NCBI GenBank assembly: GCA_012862575.1
Contig: BLSF01000037.1
Span: 1-64,000 of the forward strand
Direction of reading: 5' to 3'
DNA length: 64,000 bases
From: Parietichytrium sp. I65-24A
Taxonomy: Eukaryota > Sar > Bigyra > Thraustochytrida > Thraustochytriidae
Both the position numbers and the translations under genes were made by a program. The notes under the pieces were generated by a model. The model saw only the letters and a list, made by a program, of their open reading frames with translations. It did not search any database and was not told the origin of the DNA. Positions 48,581 to 59,493 of the stretch are shown here, in pieces. Positions within the stretch are counted from its first letter, which is position 1. The number at the start of each line of letters is the position of its first letter.

Positions 48581-50560
48581 TTAGAGTGGCATGTTGCCGT
48601 GCTTGCGCCATGGCCTCTCGTCGGACTTCTTCTTGAGAAGCAAAAGATCATCGCAGATGCGTTTGCGGGTGGTGCTTGGCTGAATGACATCGTCAACAAA
48701 GCCGCGGTTTGCAGCCACCAGCGGGTTGGCAAAGCGCTCCTGGTAGTTTGCGGTCTCCTCTTCGACATTCTTGCCACGGAAGATGATCTCTACAGCTCCC
48801 TTTGCTCCCATGACAGCGATCTCTGCACTTGGGAACGCGTAGTTGGTGTCCCCCTTCAAATGCTGTGTGGCGGACGACAACGTTAGACGCGCTCTTGATC
48901 TCTTGAGGACCCGAGTCTAGTTCAGCAGTGTTCACTTACCTTGGAGCTCATCACATCATACGCCCCTCCGTATGCCTTGCGGGTGATCACGCTGATTTTT
49001 GGGGCCTATGCATCACAGTCGCGATTCGAAATCGTTTTCCGGTTAGCAAATCATCTTCTCTTGGCGAACAAAGGTTCGCACTTCGCGTGTTCAGCTAACT
49101 TACAGTGCACTCTGCGTATGCGTAGAGAAGCTTTGCGCCGTGGCGGATGATACCGTCGTGCTCCTGGTCCTGTGCGTTTTGTAGAACAAACCAAGCAAGA
49201 GGGTCAAGAGTTAGTGTCCTAACCAAAATCCGACGCAAGCAAGGGGCCTGGCCTCCTCTCACAACTTACAGTTCCAGGGAGAAATCCAGGCACGTCAACG
49301 AAGGTAATAATAGGGATGTTGTAGCAATCGCAGAAGCGGACAAAGCGAGCAGCCTTGACACTGGCGTTGATGTCAAGGCATCCTGCCTTGTCAAGAGGCT
49401 GGTTTCCAACGATACCTAAAAGAATAAGGAAAACGAAGGCGTTAGTACCCTTGCGCGTTCCAGAGACAAGCTCGTCATAAACTGCTTGACCCTAACTTAC
49501 CGACGGTGCGTCCCTCCATGCGGGAGAATCCCACCACAATGTTCTTTGCGTAGTCTTTGTGGATCTCAAAGAACTCTCCGTCATCGACAACCATCTGAAT
49601 GACAGTCTTCATGTCGTATGGGGTGTTTGGGTCTGCAGGAATGATCATGTCCAGCGCAGGCTCGGCGCGGTCACGAGGATCGGTGCACTCACGCACAGGG
49701 ATTTCGTCCTTGTTGTTGAGCGGGAGGAAATCAAAGAGCTCGCGAATCATGCGAATGGACTCGATGTCGTTATCGAAGGCCATGTGGGACACACCAGAAG
49801 TGGAGCTGTGGGTTTTGGCGCCTCCGAGCTCCTCCTGAGTAACGGTCTCGTTGGTGACCGTCTTTACGACATCAGGGCCGGTGACAAACATGTAAGAAGT
49901 GTCACGAACCATGGCAATAAAGTCAGTGAGCGCTGGCGAGTACACGGCACCTCCAGCGCAAGGTCCCATGATGACGGAGATCTGCGGAATGACACCGGAG
50001 GCATCGACGTTCCTCTGGAAGACCTCTGCGTACCCAGCGAGGGAATCCACTCCCTCTTGAATGCGGGCACCACCACTGTCGTTGAGTCCAATGACAGGCG
50101 CGCCAACCTTCATGGCCATGTCCATGATCTTGCAGATCTTTTCTGCGTGGGTCTCGGAGAGGGATCCTCCCAAGACGGTAAAGTCCTGCGAGAACACAAA
50201 AACTGGGCGTCCGTTAATGTACCCGTGGCCGGTGACCACACCGTCGCCGTAGTACTTTTGGTTCGCCATGCCAAAGTCCACGCAACGGTGAAGCTTGAGC
50301 ATGTCGGTCTCCTGGAAGGATCCTTCATCCAAGAGAAGTGAAAGTCTCTCGCGGGCAGTAAGCTTTCCCTTCTCGTGCTGCTTTTCGATCCTTGCCTGGC
50401 CGCCGCCTTCCATTGCGCTCTGCCTTGCATGATCCAACTTTTCCAAAAATTTGGCTTGAAGCGCCGAGCCCGCAGCAGACCTCGTCGAGATCCTGCCATT
50501 CCTGAACCCAGCCTTCACCAGGCCAGCCCTGGCCAGGCTTCCATTCAGCTTGGACAGCAT
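48581..50560 (-). CDS. PCCB: Propionyl-CoA carboxylase beta chain, mitochondrial, four introns
   Basis: Exons 50560-49501, 49415-49270, 49169-49104, 49005-48940 and 48862-48581 give 539 aa, the same as human PCCB. All four introns (85, 100, 98 and 77 nt) start GTAAGT and end AG, and every junction restores the frame. I start at the second ATG ([20 protein letters not shown]), a basic presequence without acidic residues; another in-frame ATG lies at 50590. Carboxyltransferase motifs include [63 protein letters not shown] and, across the exons, [30 protein letters not shown], then NPYVAA-like [13 protein letters not shown]. It carboxylates propionyl-CoA to methylmalonyl-CoA with a biotin-bearing alpha chain. 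The stop overlaps an AATAAA poly(A) signal. The 3' clustering of introns is noteworthy. Confidence 0.95.
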
Positions 50561-50736
50561 GTTTCGATCCTGTGTCCACCACTTGCACATCGTAAGCTCT
50601 CACTTTCATTGTCCGCCCCTCACGGCCTATCCCCAACACCCACACTCGGTCGGCCCTTCGCCCACCTCCTCCGCACCCCACGCATTCCGAGCACGGACGG
50701 TCCCTCGACGACCTCTTCGGCGCGTTCATTGCACTG

Positions 50737-50761
50737 CATTCCATTCCATTCCATTCCATCC
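50737..50761. repeat. (ATTCC)n pentamer run
   Basis: Four to five copies of ATTCC about 180 bp upstream of the PCCB start. Confidence 0.85.
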
Positions 50762-51141
50762 ACGCGCGCACCTCGAGTTGCGCCTCTTGAGAGGAACCAG
50801 ATCCAGCACCTCTAGTGACCCCTGGACTTACCTTTGCTTTCTTGGACAGACCACGCGGCAAGGACGTGCGTTATGCAATGTGCGTTGTGCGTTGTGCGAG
50901 CACGAGATGGATGCCACGGCGTTCAAGTCTATGCGTGACTGAGTGGCGGAGTGCTCTCTCCGTATCTATGTGCGTCTCTGCCTCTCGTCTCTTGTCTCTG
51001 CGCTGGTCGGGCTGGTCCGCTCCTGTTCTTTCTATTTGTACAATGTGTACAATGTACTCAGTATACAATACGGATTGTAACAATGATTGATCGATTTTAC
51101 TTTACAATGATTGTATTTCACTGTATTTCACGCATCCATAC

Positions 51142-51196
51142 ATAGATGAACAGATGGATAGATAGATCGATGGATGGATAGATAGAATAGATAGAT
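51142..51196. repeat. GATA/GATG-type microsatellite
   Basis: Imperfect GATAGATA and GATGGATA units over about 55 nt. Confidence 0.8.
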
Positions 51197-51514
51197 AGCA
51201 TTTGAGAAGCGATAACATTTGGGTTATGATGAGCAATACGGAATCGATGGAGCTGCAGCGATAGTGTGCTGCATGGTGCGTTTTGTGTATTGGCGAATTT
51301 GACTGATTGTGTGATTGATTTTGATTTTTCTTCGAAAATTGACAGTGAATGCATTGTTCGGTTGACTTGGTTTGACGTGATTTGATTGATTGAAATTCAA
51401 CAAAACGAGGTCGTGGAATTAGGAAATGGCCTGCACTTGTGGCTTCTTCTGCGGACATGTGCCCGCCCTATCACACATCCTATGACTGCGGCGAATACAA
51501 AAGCGCGGCAGAGC

Positions 51515-51919
51515 CTATGCGGTCCGATAAGACCTGTTACTCTCAATCAGCACGTGATAGAGCGTATAGCCATCCTTGGTAAGGTTGCTTATTAGTGAAA
51601 TGAGGTAAGAAACGATAATGACGCCAAAAATGGTCGGGGATCTAGTTGGAGAGGGGATTTGACCAAAAGTTGTCACGCCTATAGAGAGAAAGACATAACA
51701 ATCGAGTAAATATCGAACTTTTACCCGTGCGTAAATAAGTCCTCGTGACGGAAATGTCGCTAAGACGCGGCTATCAAGATGGCCTATGTAGGAAATTTTA
51801 AACCATACGGACCACATTATGATATTGTTAAATTGAATTTTCCACAAATATCTTAAAAAAATTGAAAAAAGAACTTCGTCGGAATTCCTTGAGACGTGGG
51901 CGTGACAGAAAAGAAACCC
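51515..51919 (-). pseudogene. Possible relic of a K+-channel-like pore domain
   Basis: An open minus-strand stretch begins after a TAG at 51920-51922 and ends at 51515. It contains DCYVFLSIGVTTFGQIPSPT then FGVIIVSYLISLISN, spaced like a pore helix, filter loop and S6 helix of voltage-gated or two-pore channels. The filter reads TTFGQ instead of T(V/I)GYGD, so it would not be a normal K+ filter. No start codon or further channel segments are seen nearby. It could be a decayed exon (the TAG could be an acceptor) or a chance hydrophobic ORF. Confidence 0.25.
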
Positions 51920-52994
51920 CTATGAAACATTACATAGAAAAAAAGTTCATAACAATCGTGTATTGATGTGTAGCAAGATGTGAGATTCCCTTCTATGATT
52001 ATGCGTGGCGAATCTTACACTGATGTCAAGTCAACGAAAAATGCACTCCCTTGTTCACATCTCTTTAGCTTTCAATTCTCAAACTTCGATTTAAGGTTGG
52101 CTGGAGGACGTGGAATGACATTCAACGCGCAATAGCTCGCAGAGCTCTCTTTCAGAGCCTGACACCATAGGGGCTTCCGATTCTCTCTAAAGTGCTAACC
52201 GCGAAGGTTGGTTCTTGCAAAAGGCGCGTTTCGGCCCCTGGAACTCGGTTCCCTGAGCGAAAACTTTGCGCAACGAGACTTGATAGTTCCTGCGTCGGCA
52301 GGGGTGCAAATCAGATCAAAAATGCGAGTTGGGGCTCTATTTCCCGTGAATGGAGACAAAATTCACTGGGTATTGTGAAACGCGCAGAACCAAAAAATTG
52401 ATGTTTTTTTTAAACGAACAACTCAAGCATCATTTAGACGTGAACGGAAGAATGCGTATTTGTTCCCTCAGGAGCAAAATGAACCTCAGAGAAGTTTTAA
52501 ACAAAAATATGGTCTATCTTAGTCAAGCAGTATATACTCCTGCGTGACATGCGGCCTTGTTTAACCCCTGAAGATAGATTCCCCACCCCAAAAATTGTAC
52601 GTATTTTGTTCACGAATCGAACCTAAGTGATAGTTGATGCGTCAGATTATGTCAGATTTCATTGTCAGATCAAGATAGATTTTTGGAGGATAGCAGGCGG
52701 ATGATTGCTCGAACGCAGTATCTGCGAGACCGACCACGCATTTGCATCCACCGTCAATTGATCTAAAAAGTGAGCACTGTACACAACTCAATTTGTCGCA
52801 GACGAGAGATCAGTTTTTGCAGTTTGCATATTTTGCAGTTCAGAAACGTAATTATTACTAACCTACGCTCAGGTTGGTCCTTTACATGTACTCGCAGGGA
52901 GGAAGCAGGGTTGCATGAGTTATGTCTTCAGTGTCAATCGATTTTAAAAGAGGCCATTCTGCATGCGTGGGGCTGACCGGGCTTCTTTCGAGCC

Positions 52995-53030
<36 letters not shown>

Positions 53031-53868
53031 GAAGAAACTCGCGGTTTTTGGTCTTTTCCCTCAGTCTCTGAAGAATTAGCTAGCTAGAGATTGCATCGAG
53101 GATTCCAAGTATTCTGAGAGGAACATGCTCAAAAGCTTCCACGTTCAAGGATCTCCCCAACAAGATGCCGGGACCGGCTGGGAATATCTGGGAATTGGTT
53201 GTATCTAAATCAATACGTTTGTGCGATCTGTCGTCGTGGAATTATTGCTATGGTCGGACGATCGTGGTGCCATCATCGACGACTCTGTGCATCTGGTAGT
53301 CGCGGGTGGGGCTTTTGTAGGCAGATTCCTGACCCGCACAGTCGACTGATGGCGGCAAATTGGCCAGCCGTTCTGACTGTGTCGGTTGTGACAACGCTGC
53401 ACTGCACTGGCATCGTTTGGCGCACTAATTGTGCCGCTAACACACGGCCTTCGCCGGGTCAATCCCGCTTCCAAGCGCGGATGAGCTCGACCTGAATTCT
53501 GCAAGGTTGGCTCTGAAAATTGCCAGGACCATACCTCCACACATTCATAGCCGTTTCGAGCCAGGTTCCACAGGCATAACACAAATGAAATTCAAACCCG
53601 CCTTTTTTCGTGTGAGGCCACAAGTTCGCAGCGCAAAAACGAATGCGTATCTGTTTGCCTGATCAAAGTTAAAAGACAACAAGCGAATTTCATTTTGGAA
53701 TAATGTTCATAAAAGTTCAGCCCCGGAAATGCTATGTCCAGCTCTCGAGCTAGCTAGACTGGAGCAGAAGGGGAAATAATAATAGTTAATGAGACACACT
53801 GCAGATGGCATGCCATGCGCGCTGCAGTTGATCGAAAGTTGTGAAAACGCAACCGTTGCTGAGCTTGC
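51920..53868. other. Spacer with short broken ORFs
   Basis: Nothing assignable. A GAAAGAAAGATAGATA microsatellite lies at 52998-53032. Confidence 0.45.
52998..53032. repeat. GAAA/GATA microsatellite
   Basis: A compound tetranucleotide run, GAAA units then GATA units. Confidence 0.9.
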
Positions 53869-54612
53869 TCAGTCGAGCTTGAGCCTTTCATATGTTCTCT
53901 TGACAAGCTTCTCGACGTTTTTGACAAAAATTGTTGTTTCCTCGTAAAGCATGCCCTCCCGGATCTCTCTGCGAACGTGGCTGACCCGCTGGCTGGAATG
54001 CGTGCTACTGTTCGCAGCCTCCACCCTCGAGCGAATGACCAGCGCTTTACCCGTCTCGGTGCTCTCCCAGGAAGCAAGACATGTGGTGGTATCCCCGCGC
54101 TCTGTCTCAGAGTAGAACGGTGTACCGACATGGAAGCTGATCCGCACCGTTCGGCGGTCGTTATTCGAGGTGACCTCAAAGTAGTCACCGTCTTGCACAA
54201 TGTTTAGGGTCTGCAAAGCGCTGCCGCCGTATTTTTGCGCGAGCTTTTTGTACTTGTCGGAAACTTCTAGCTCCTCCAGGAATCCATGCTCGCCATCAGC
54301 ATCCGGAGACTGCCAAACCCCGCCGAAAGGGTTGTCGGAGTTGACCCTCTCCTCCATAAACAGGCCCACGCCGATCGACCGTAGCATGTTGGCGATGGAC
54401 CGCCTGCTCTTGCCCTTGTTCGCCTTCGCCTCGGAGCGCTTTCGCGTGAGCATCTTGGGCATGATCATTGCCTTATCTTGTTTATCCCTCCGCGCATACG
54501 AGTCTTTCTTCCTCAGGGGCGGCATCCCGGACGGGTTCTCGCTGCAGTATTGCACTTTGTCTTCGGCGCACGGCAAGGACGCCTCCTTGCTCTCCACTTG
54601 GTTGCGCTCCAT
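53869..54612 (-). CDS. FABP/lipocalin-like (calycin) protein
   Basis: 247 aa, single exon, ATG at 54612. The first about 85 residues are basic and probably disordered (MLTRKRSEAKANKGKSRRS). Residues about 90-247 look like a cytosolic fatty-acid-binding barrel: GVWQSPDADGEHGFLEEL, a helical lid (VSDKYKKLAQKYGG), LNIVQDGDYFEVTSNNDRRTVRISFHVGTPFYSET, then ALVIRSRV and REIREGMLYEETTIFVKNVEKLVKRTYERL, the strand-turn rhythm of FABPs that ends in the xRxYxR-type last strand. FABPs are usually about 130 aa, so the basic N-terminal extension is extra. The likely role is binding a hydrophobic ligand. The assignment rests on pattern only. Confidence 0.65.
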   Translation of the reverse strand: MERNQVESKEASLPCAEDKVQYCSENPSGMPPLRKKDSYARRDKQDKAMIMPKMLTRKRSEAKANKGKSRRSIANMLRSIGVGLFMEERVNSDNPFGGVWQSPDADGEHGFLEELEVSDKYKKLAQKYGGSALQTLNIVQDGDYFEVTSNNDRRTVRISFHVGTPFYSETERGDTTTCLASWESTETGKALVIRSRVEAANSSTHSSQRVSHVRREIREGMLYEETTIFVKNVEKLVKRTYERLKLD

Positions 54613-55480
54613 CTCCGAATGTGTCCTTCCCTATCTCCCTTCCCTCCAATCGGTCGTCGAATCGTCTCCAAACGGCTCGCCGCAAGACGTTTTGAAGTTT
54701 TGAATTTGGTGCGGAACTTGGAACCCTTTCTCTCTCTTTCACTCTGTATATGAATGAATTCCTCGGCTCAATCAATCTCGCACGCAGACTCGAACTTTGT
54801 CGCCACAGAGACAGAACCAGTTCCCGCGGTCCAGCTGCGCAGCCGCCTTGCGTTTCCTAGTCTCTCTCTCTCTCTCTCTCCACGCGCTCTCCACAGCTCG
54901 CAGCCTTTGTTTGTTTCTTTGTTTGTTTCCTTCTTTGTTTCCACTTGCCTGCAACTTTGCAACTTGCCACAAACTCACTGTCAGTTGGCGCGCATTGGAC
55001 TCTTTTAGCTCCAAAGTTAGCTTCGGCTCAATTGCCCTAGTTTTCCATCAACCAATTAGTCGAGTTTTCTGAATTCTGCTTATTCGAGCAGGCTACTAGT
55101 ATCGATTATAGTAGGAGTAGTGAGTAGGGAGTAGTGAGTACTGACTGTGAGTACCCTTCTGCTGCTTCTCATTTCCCCAATTTCACTAGTTTCATTTTCC
55201 TTTCTTCCTTTCTTCCTTTCTTCTTCCCTCTCACACGCTTCTCTCCCTCTGTTGGCTACGTACCTGTTCTACCCCGCGCTCTAGCCGTTGCCTAGCTTGC
55301 CAGCTGCGCACTTCCCCAGGGTGTGCGACCGAGAGAGAGTGTAGTGTAAGCTTTGTTTCTTTGTTTCTTTGATTTCTTCTTTGCTTGTTTCTTTCTTTCT
55401 TTCTCTAGCTGCAGTCAAGAAAGGAGACTGTTGTCGTACGCTCTCACTATGGAAGATGACATTTGAAATCGAGCGAGAGG

Positions 55481-55530
55481 TCTGAGTTCTCTGAATTCTG
55501 AATCATTCTAAATTCTGAATTCTGAATTTG
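55481..55530. repeat. GAATTCT heptamer array (imperfect)
   Basis: Imperfect copies of the GAATTCT unit, followed directly by a GAGT tetranucleotide run. Confidence 0.8.
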
Positions 55531-55532
55531 GA

Positions 55533-55690
55533 GTGAGTGAGTGAGTGAGTGAGTGATTGTTTGAGTGAGTGAGTGAGTGAGAGAGAGAGAAGTGAGTGTG
55601 TGATTGCCTGTGAGTGTCTACATGTGTCTACTGAACTCTAGCCACTTCTTCGCGACTTCGGGTGTGAGTGAGTGAGTGAGTGAGTGAGCA
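55533..55690. repeat. (GAGT)n tetranucleotide runs
   Basis: Two GAGT/GTGA runs at about 55533-55583 and 55661-55690, separated by unique sequence. Confidence 0.85.
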
Positions 55691-56670
55691 GGCAAATGTG
55701 GTGGTGTACTGTTACACTACTCTCTGTCATAGGCACTCACGGATTGACGGGACTCATGCTTGTTGACATGATGAGCATGAGAAGGGCAGGCAAGGTCGAC
55801 CCCGAAACAGAAGAGTTCTGCCTGTGAATGAATGCATTTCAAAACGGATTCTCGTTCGATCAATGAACATCTGAACAGAAAACACTGGCAGAGAAAGAAA
55901 AGAACGCAAGCACACACAGTTCTGGTACCGGTACTGGGTACTGGAAACTCTGCAGGGCTGAGCATTTGGCATTGGCATTTGGATTGGGATTGGGATTGGG
56001 ATTGACTGTGAGATTGGATTGGCGTTAGCGCACCTCCGACTGAAACTAGAGCAGCCCTAGTACAGTACTCAAGTACTCGACACTGCCTGTGAGTCAACCA
56101 ACAGCAGAGACATGCAGAGACAGCAGAGACTCGGATCGATCGAGAGATTGCATGCCCGACGCGTTCCACGTATTCCACGTGTGTCAAATTGGCTTGGCTG
56201 GCTACTGACCTGAACAGAGAGGGTGGAAAGAGTTGGTTTGCTGTTCCTTGGCTTGGAGTTCTTGGAGTCCCAAGGTTTCCCAGGTCGCCGCAGGGGTCCC
56301 TGAAGTCCAAAGAGTCGATCGAGGCTCTTGCTTTTCGAGTCCTTCAACTTTGACGGCCAGATTCTGCCGGATCAATCTCGCTGCAGCCATCGCGAAGAGC
56401 ATCCTTCCTCTGCTCGCCAGGCTTTGTAACTCACTGCTTCGGAAGCCTTCATTGAACATCGAACTGCCAATGACATGTGAACCTTTTCTTTTCTTCTTTC
56501 GCCCTGATGGATCAGCCTTCCAGCGCTAAACGTAATCGCTTCGATCATTTGTTTCGTTGACGGTGACAGTGACAGTGACAATGGTAGTGCAAAGATGTTT
56601 TTGAACTTTTGCACACACCAACCTCGGTGAGTCTCCCACGCCCTAGCTTCACGCTGGCAACACGACTGCA

Positions 56671-56708
56671 CGAGCACTGAGCACTGAGCACTGAGCACTC
56701 TGAGCACT
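56671..56708. repeat. (GAGCACT)n heptamer run
   Basis: Four to five copies of GAGCACT, the last interrupted by CT. Confidence 0.85.
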
Positions 56709-58507
56709 AGTACCCCCACACCGAGGACGTGTACGTTGGATTGCATTGGAAATCCTTGGTCTTTTTGAGACTTGCTTCATCGGTTGAGTCAGAAAGAACT
56801 CAGGCTTGTTTTGAAAACAAAATAGATAAGAATAGAAAAAAAATTAGAAAAAAGCCAAGAGACTTTGCCAATTTTTTTGTTTTCCTTTTCCCAGATAAGT
56901 ACAAAAATCTTATCGCTAGTCCCCTCTTACCTTTGCGACTAGCCTCCTGGCGAGTTGGGACTCTCGCTACGTCTCAGCGTAGAGGAAGCCTACGGAGGAA
57001 TTGTGCCGCCCTTCCATTTTTTCCAATCACACTCTCCCTCCTTTCCGAAATCGAAACGACAATCAGTGTTCATTTCCATTTGAACATGTGCATTGATGAC
57101 CAGAATTCGCCGAGTCAGAAAAGGAAGTTGTTCTACACGGTGAAATTCTCATCCTAGCTAGCAGCGCTGAGTCAGAACTTCGCATACAAGAGTTGTTTAC
57201 GAATCCACACTTTGCAAACTAATCGGAAATGAGTTTCCTTCCCAAGCCACGTGTGCGCGATGGCGATGACCGCGGAAACAAAACAAACATTTCAATGATC
57301 ATTCACTGTCAGCAAAAGCTCGTCTCGCGAGACTTGTATGGCAGTGTGGCGGGCGAGTGGGCCTTGGACAGGTGTCGCGTTGCCATGCCACGTGCAGTTA
57401 GTGTAACAGTGTCGTCAAATGGGACGATCCACCTTGCACCATCTCCGAGTCCGCCGTCTCCCCAACTCACATCCCATCCGAGCCGTCTGGTCAATGTGTT
57501 CTTTTGCAAAAGACTCTCTACTCTACGAATACTACGAATGCCGGTTTGTTTATGTTTGTTTGCTTGTTTGTCTCTCAGTTCGACTCGGAGTCTGCGGAAC
57601 AGACGGATCTCTTTGCACAAGTTACTGGCGCGAGCAAGCCGCGCACAAAGATAACCACCCCTTGTTCGTGGACTACCAAAAGTCTGGCCGTTTCCTTCTC
57701 TCCAAGCACAATCATCACCATCACTGTCAATCAAACGATCGCAGAGACCAATCTTTCCAACGTCAAGATCGAAAAGATCGACGAAAGACCATCTGCGCTA
57801 TCTGCGCTAAACCTATCGACGCCAGGAGACCGAATGGGGCTGGGAGAGCTGGAGAGCGCTCATTGAGCTGATCGGGATGAATGATGTGGATGGGATGGGA
57901 CGGGATGGGCTGCGAATGAAGAGGGGTGTGCGAGGTGCCTTCCTAACGAGCCTGTCATTCAGTAACTTACAGGTAGTACTTGCTCAGTCTCTGAACAAGA
58001 TCTGGCAAGGTGGCGAGGTGGTGCGGAGACCTCACTACTGGCGCAGTACGAGTGACCAGCTCCCTCTATTTGAACACTCTGACCGCGAGTTTGGCCCACA
58101 GATTGCCCGCAGATCGCGCGGGGCGAGGAGGGTCGCGAAACGCGAAGATCCAGATTCACTTGTCGATCTCCTCGCGGAGTCTCCGGACTCATTACGCTTC
58201 CATTCAGTGCTGCAGATGAATACGAGCCCGGGAGAGTTCGTCATGTGTCATGTGTGCCATGCAGCGCACACTCCCGCGCCACAAGGCAATCAGCCCCAAC
58301 TACGTTCGCGTGAAGATGGCTCCACTTTGCGCGAGGCTCGCATCCCACCTTCTTGTTTTTGTTTGAAGGTTTGGTTCAATTGAGCAATCATCAATCAATC
58401 AATCAATCAAAGTTCATTGACGTGAAATCAAATCAATGAAAAATTTAGTTCTAAACTAATTTTGAGGGACTAGGTGTCGGTACTATCAGAGTAACAGTAC
58501 TATCAGA

Positions 58508-58588
58508 GTAACAGTACCCTACTACTACAGTCCCACTCCTCTTCCTCGCAAGAACCCGAAAAGAACCCAAACCCACTCAAGAACCACT
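58508..58588. repeat. Dispersed 80-nt repeat, copy 1
   Basis: A segment beginning GAGTAACAGTACCCTACTAC is nearly identical to 60743-60820, with a few substitutions and a 3-nt indel. Copy 1 is preceded by an extra duplication of the ACTATCAGAGTAACAGT unit. Confidence 0.9.
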
Positions 58589-58951
58589 GCATACTCAATC
58601 GCCTAACGGGAGGATCGGATAGAACTACCTTACGGTAGCTCTATTCCTCCCCGTAGAATGCAACGTACGAAGATGTACGAAGCAGCAGATTGGAGGTGCC
58701 TGCGGTGCCTGCCTATAAGAATCTTATTTTCTTCTTATCAAATGCTAAACTTTCTTATGCAGTAAGATCAAATAAGACAGATTTTTTGTCAAGAAAGTTC
58801 TTCAGTCAGGGTGACTCAGGGTGAAGTTTTTTTTGGTAAGAGAATACCCTATGTCATACAAGTACGAGTCTACTCAGTTACTCTCATATCAGTAAGACTA
58901 ATGCTAGCTGATTGCTTTTGAGGAGATTGCAAGAATTGCAAGTGAGATGTG

Positions 58952-59102
58952 GACAGGACACCATGAGAGAGGACACCATGAGAGAGGACACCATGAGAGA
59001 GGACACCATGAGAGAGGACACCACGAGAGAGGACACCATGAGAGAGGATACCATGAGAGAGGACACCATGAGAGAGGACACCATGAGAGAGGGCATCATG
59101 AG
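58952..59102 (+). repeat. 15-nt in-frame tandem repeat encoding REDTM
   Basis: Nine to ten copies of GAGGACACCATGAGA. Nearly every unit carries an in-frame ATG preceded by ACC; one unit has ACG instead. Confidence 0.95.
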
Positions 59103-59493
59103 TAAAGGTCAAGTAGTTGGTGGCGCCGCTGTAGGTGCTGGCACCGCGATTTCTGCGCAATATGGTGCTGCTGCTGCTGTTCCAACTTTGATGAGCAAAC
59201 TGGGTACTGTAGTCTCTGGTGTGGGTACCATGCATACTGCAGGTGGGATAACGGCAACTGTTCAGTCCTTTTCTGTTGCGGCCTCTGGTCCTGTCGCCTT
59301 TGCAGGCGGTGTTTGTGGTGTTAGTGCCGTTCTTGCTTATCATGGTGTGAAGATGGGTGTGAAGTGGTACAAAAGTTGGCAACATGAAAGGAAGGAGCCG
59401 GAGATTATTGGAGGTAAGGAGAGGGTGGACAATGTAAAGGACCAGGATACTATACACAGAGAGCAAAACAACCAGCTGCTAGCCTCGATATAA
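58963..59493 (+). CDS. ISG12/IFI6-27-like hydrophobic protein with REDTM repeat N-terminus
   Basis: About 176 aa from the first ATG (58963); the frame is open upstream but only with non-ATG codons. The first about 45 residues are MREDT pentapeptide repeats. From MSKGQVVGGAAVGAG (ATG at 59098) comes a Gly/Ala/Val-rich hydrophobic domain of about 85 residues: TAISAQYGAAAAVPTLM, GVGTMHTAGGITATVQSFSVAASGP and FAGGVCGVSAVLAYHGVK. The AGGITATVQSFSVAA part resembles the ISG12 motif (G-rich helix, then a TLQS-type turn). A charged tail follows (WYKSWQHERKEPE). ISG12 proteins sit in mitochondrial or ER membranes and affect apoptosis in animals; function in protists is unknown. Because each repeat offers a start codon in similar context, the real N-terminus is uncertain and could be the last ATG. 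Confidence 0.6.
   Translation: MREDTMREDTMREDTMREDTTREDTMREDTMREDTMREDTMREGIMSKGQVVGGAAVGAGTAISAQYGAAAAVPTLMSKLGTVVSGVGTMHTAGGITATVQSFSVAASGPVAFAGGVCGVSAVLAYHGVKMGVKWYKSWQHERKEPEIIGGKERVDNVKDQDTIHREQNNQLLASI

Larger units (their letters stand above)
50561..51514. other. PCCB upstream region and spacer
   Basis: It contains an ATTCC-type satellite at about 50737-50761 and GATA/GATGGATA microsatellite sequence at about 51142-51196. No gene. Confidence 0.5.
54613..58953. other. 4.3-kb repeat-rich spacer, no supportable gene
   Basis: It holds a CT tract at about 54862-54880, TTCTTTC and CTTT runs near 55200-55405, a GAATTCT array at 55481-55530, (GAGT)n at about 55533-55583 and 55661-55690, TACCGGTA at 55922-55942, (GAGCACT)n at about 56671-56708, (AATC)n at about 58388-58410 and one copy of an 80-nt repeat at 58508-58588. 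Its ORFs of 100-200 codons overlap on both strands and lack ordered composition. Confidence 0.5.

Noticed and set aside
49559-50341. 260-codon plus-strand ORF
   Set aside because: Antisense to the strongly conserved PCCB exon 1.
53199-53582. Opposed 98- and 125-codon ORFs
   Set aside because: No family resemblance, and both strands are open over the same bases.
56202-56459. Minus-strand ORF with an ordered-looking N-terminus (MAAARLIRQNLAVKVEGLEK)
   Set aside because: It could be a first exon, but no GTRAGT donor with a continuing exon was found.
57229-57871. Overlapping 120-150-codon ORFs on both strands
   Set aside because: Several frames are open at once, which indicates base composition rather than coding.
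57877-58383. 168-codon plus-strand ORF
   Set aside because: No motif, uneven composition, competing ORFs on the other strand and surrounding simple repeats; likely chance.
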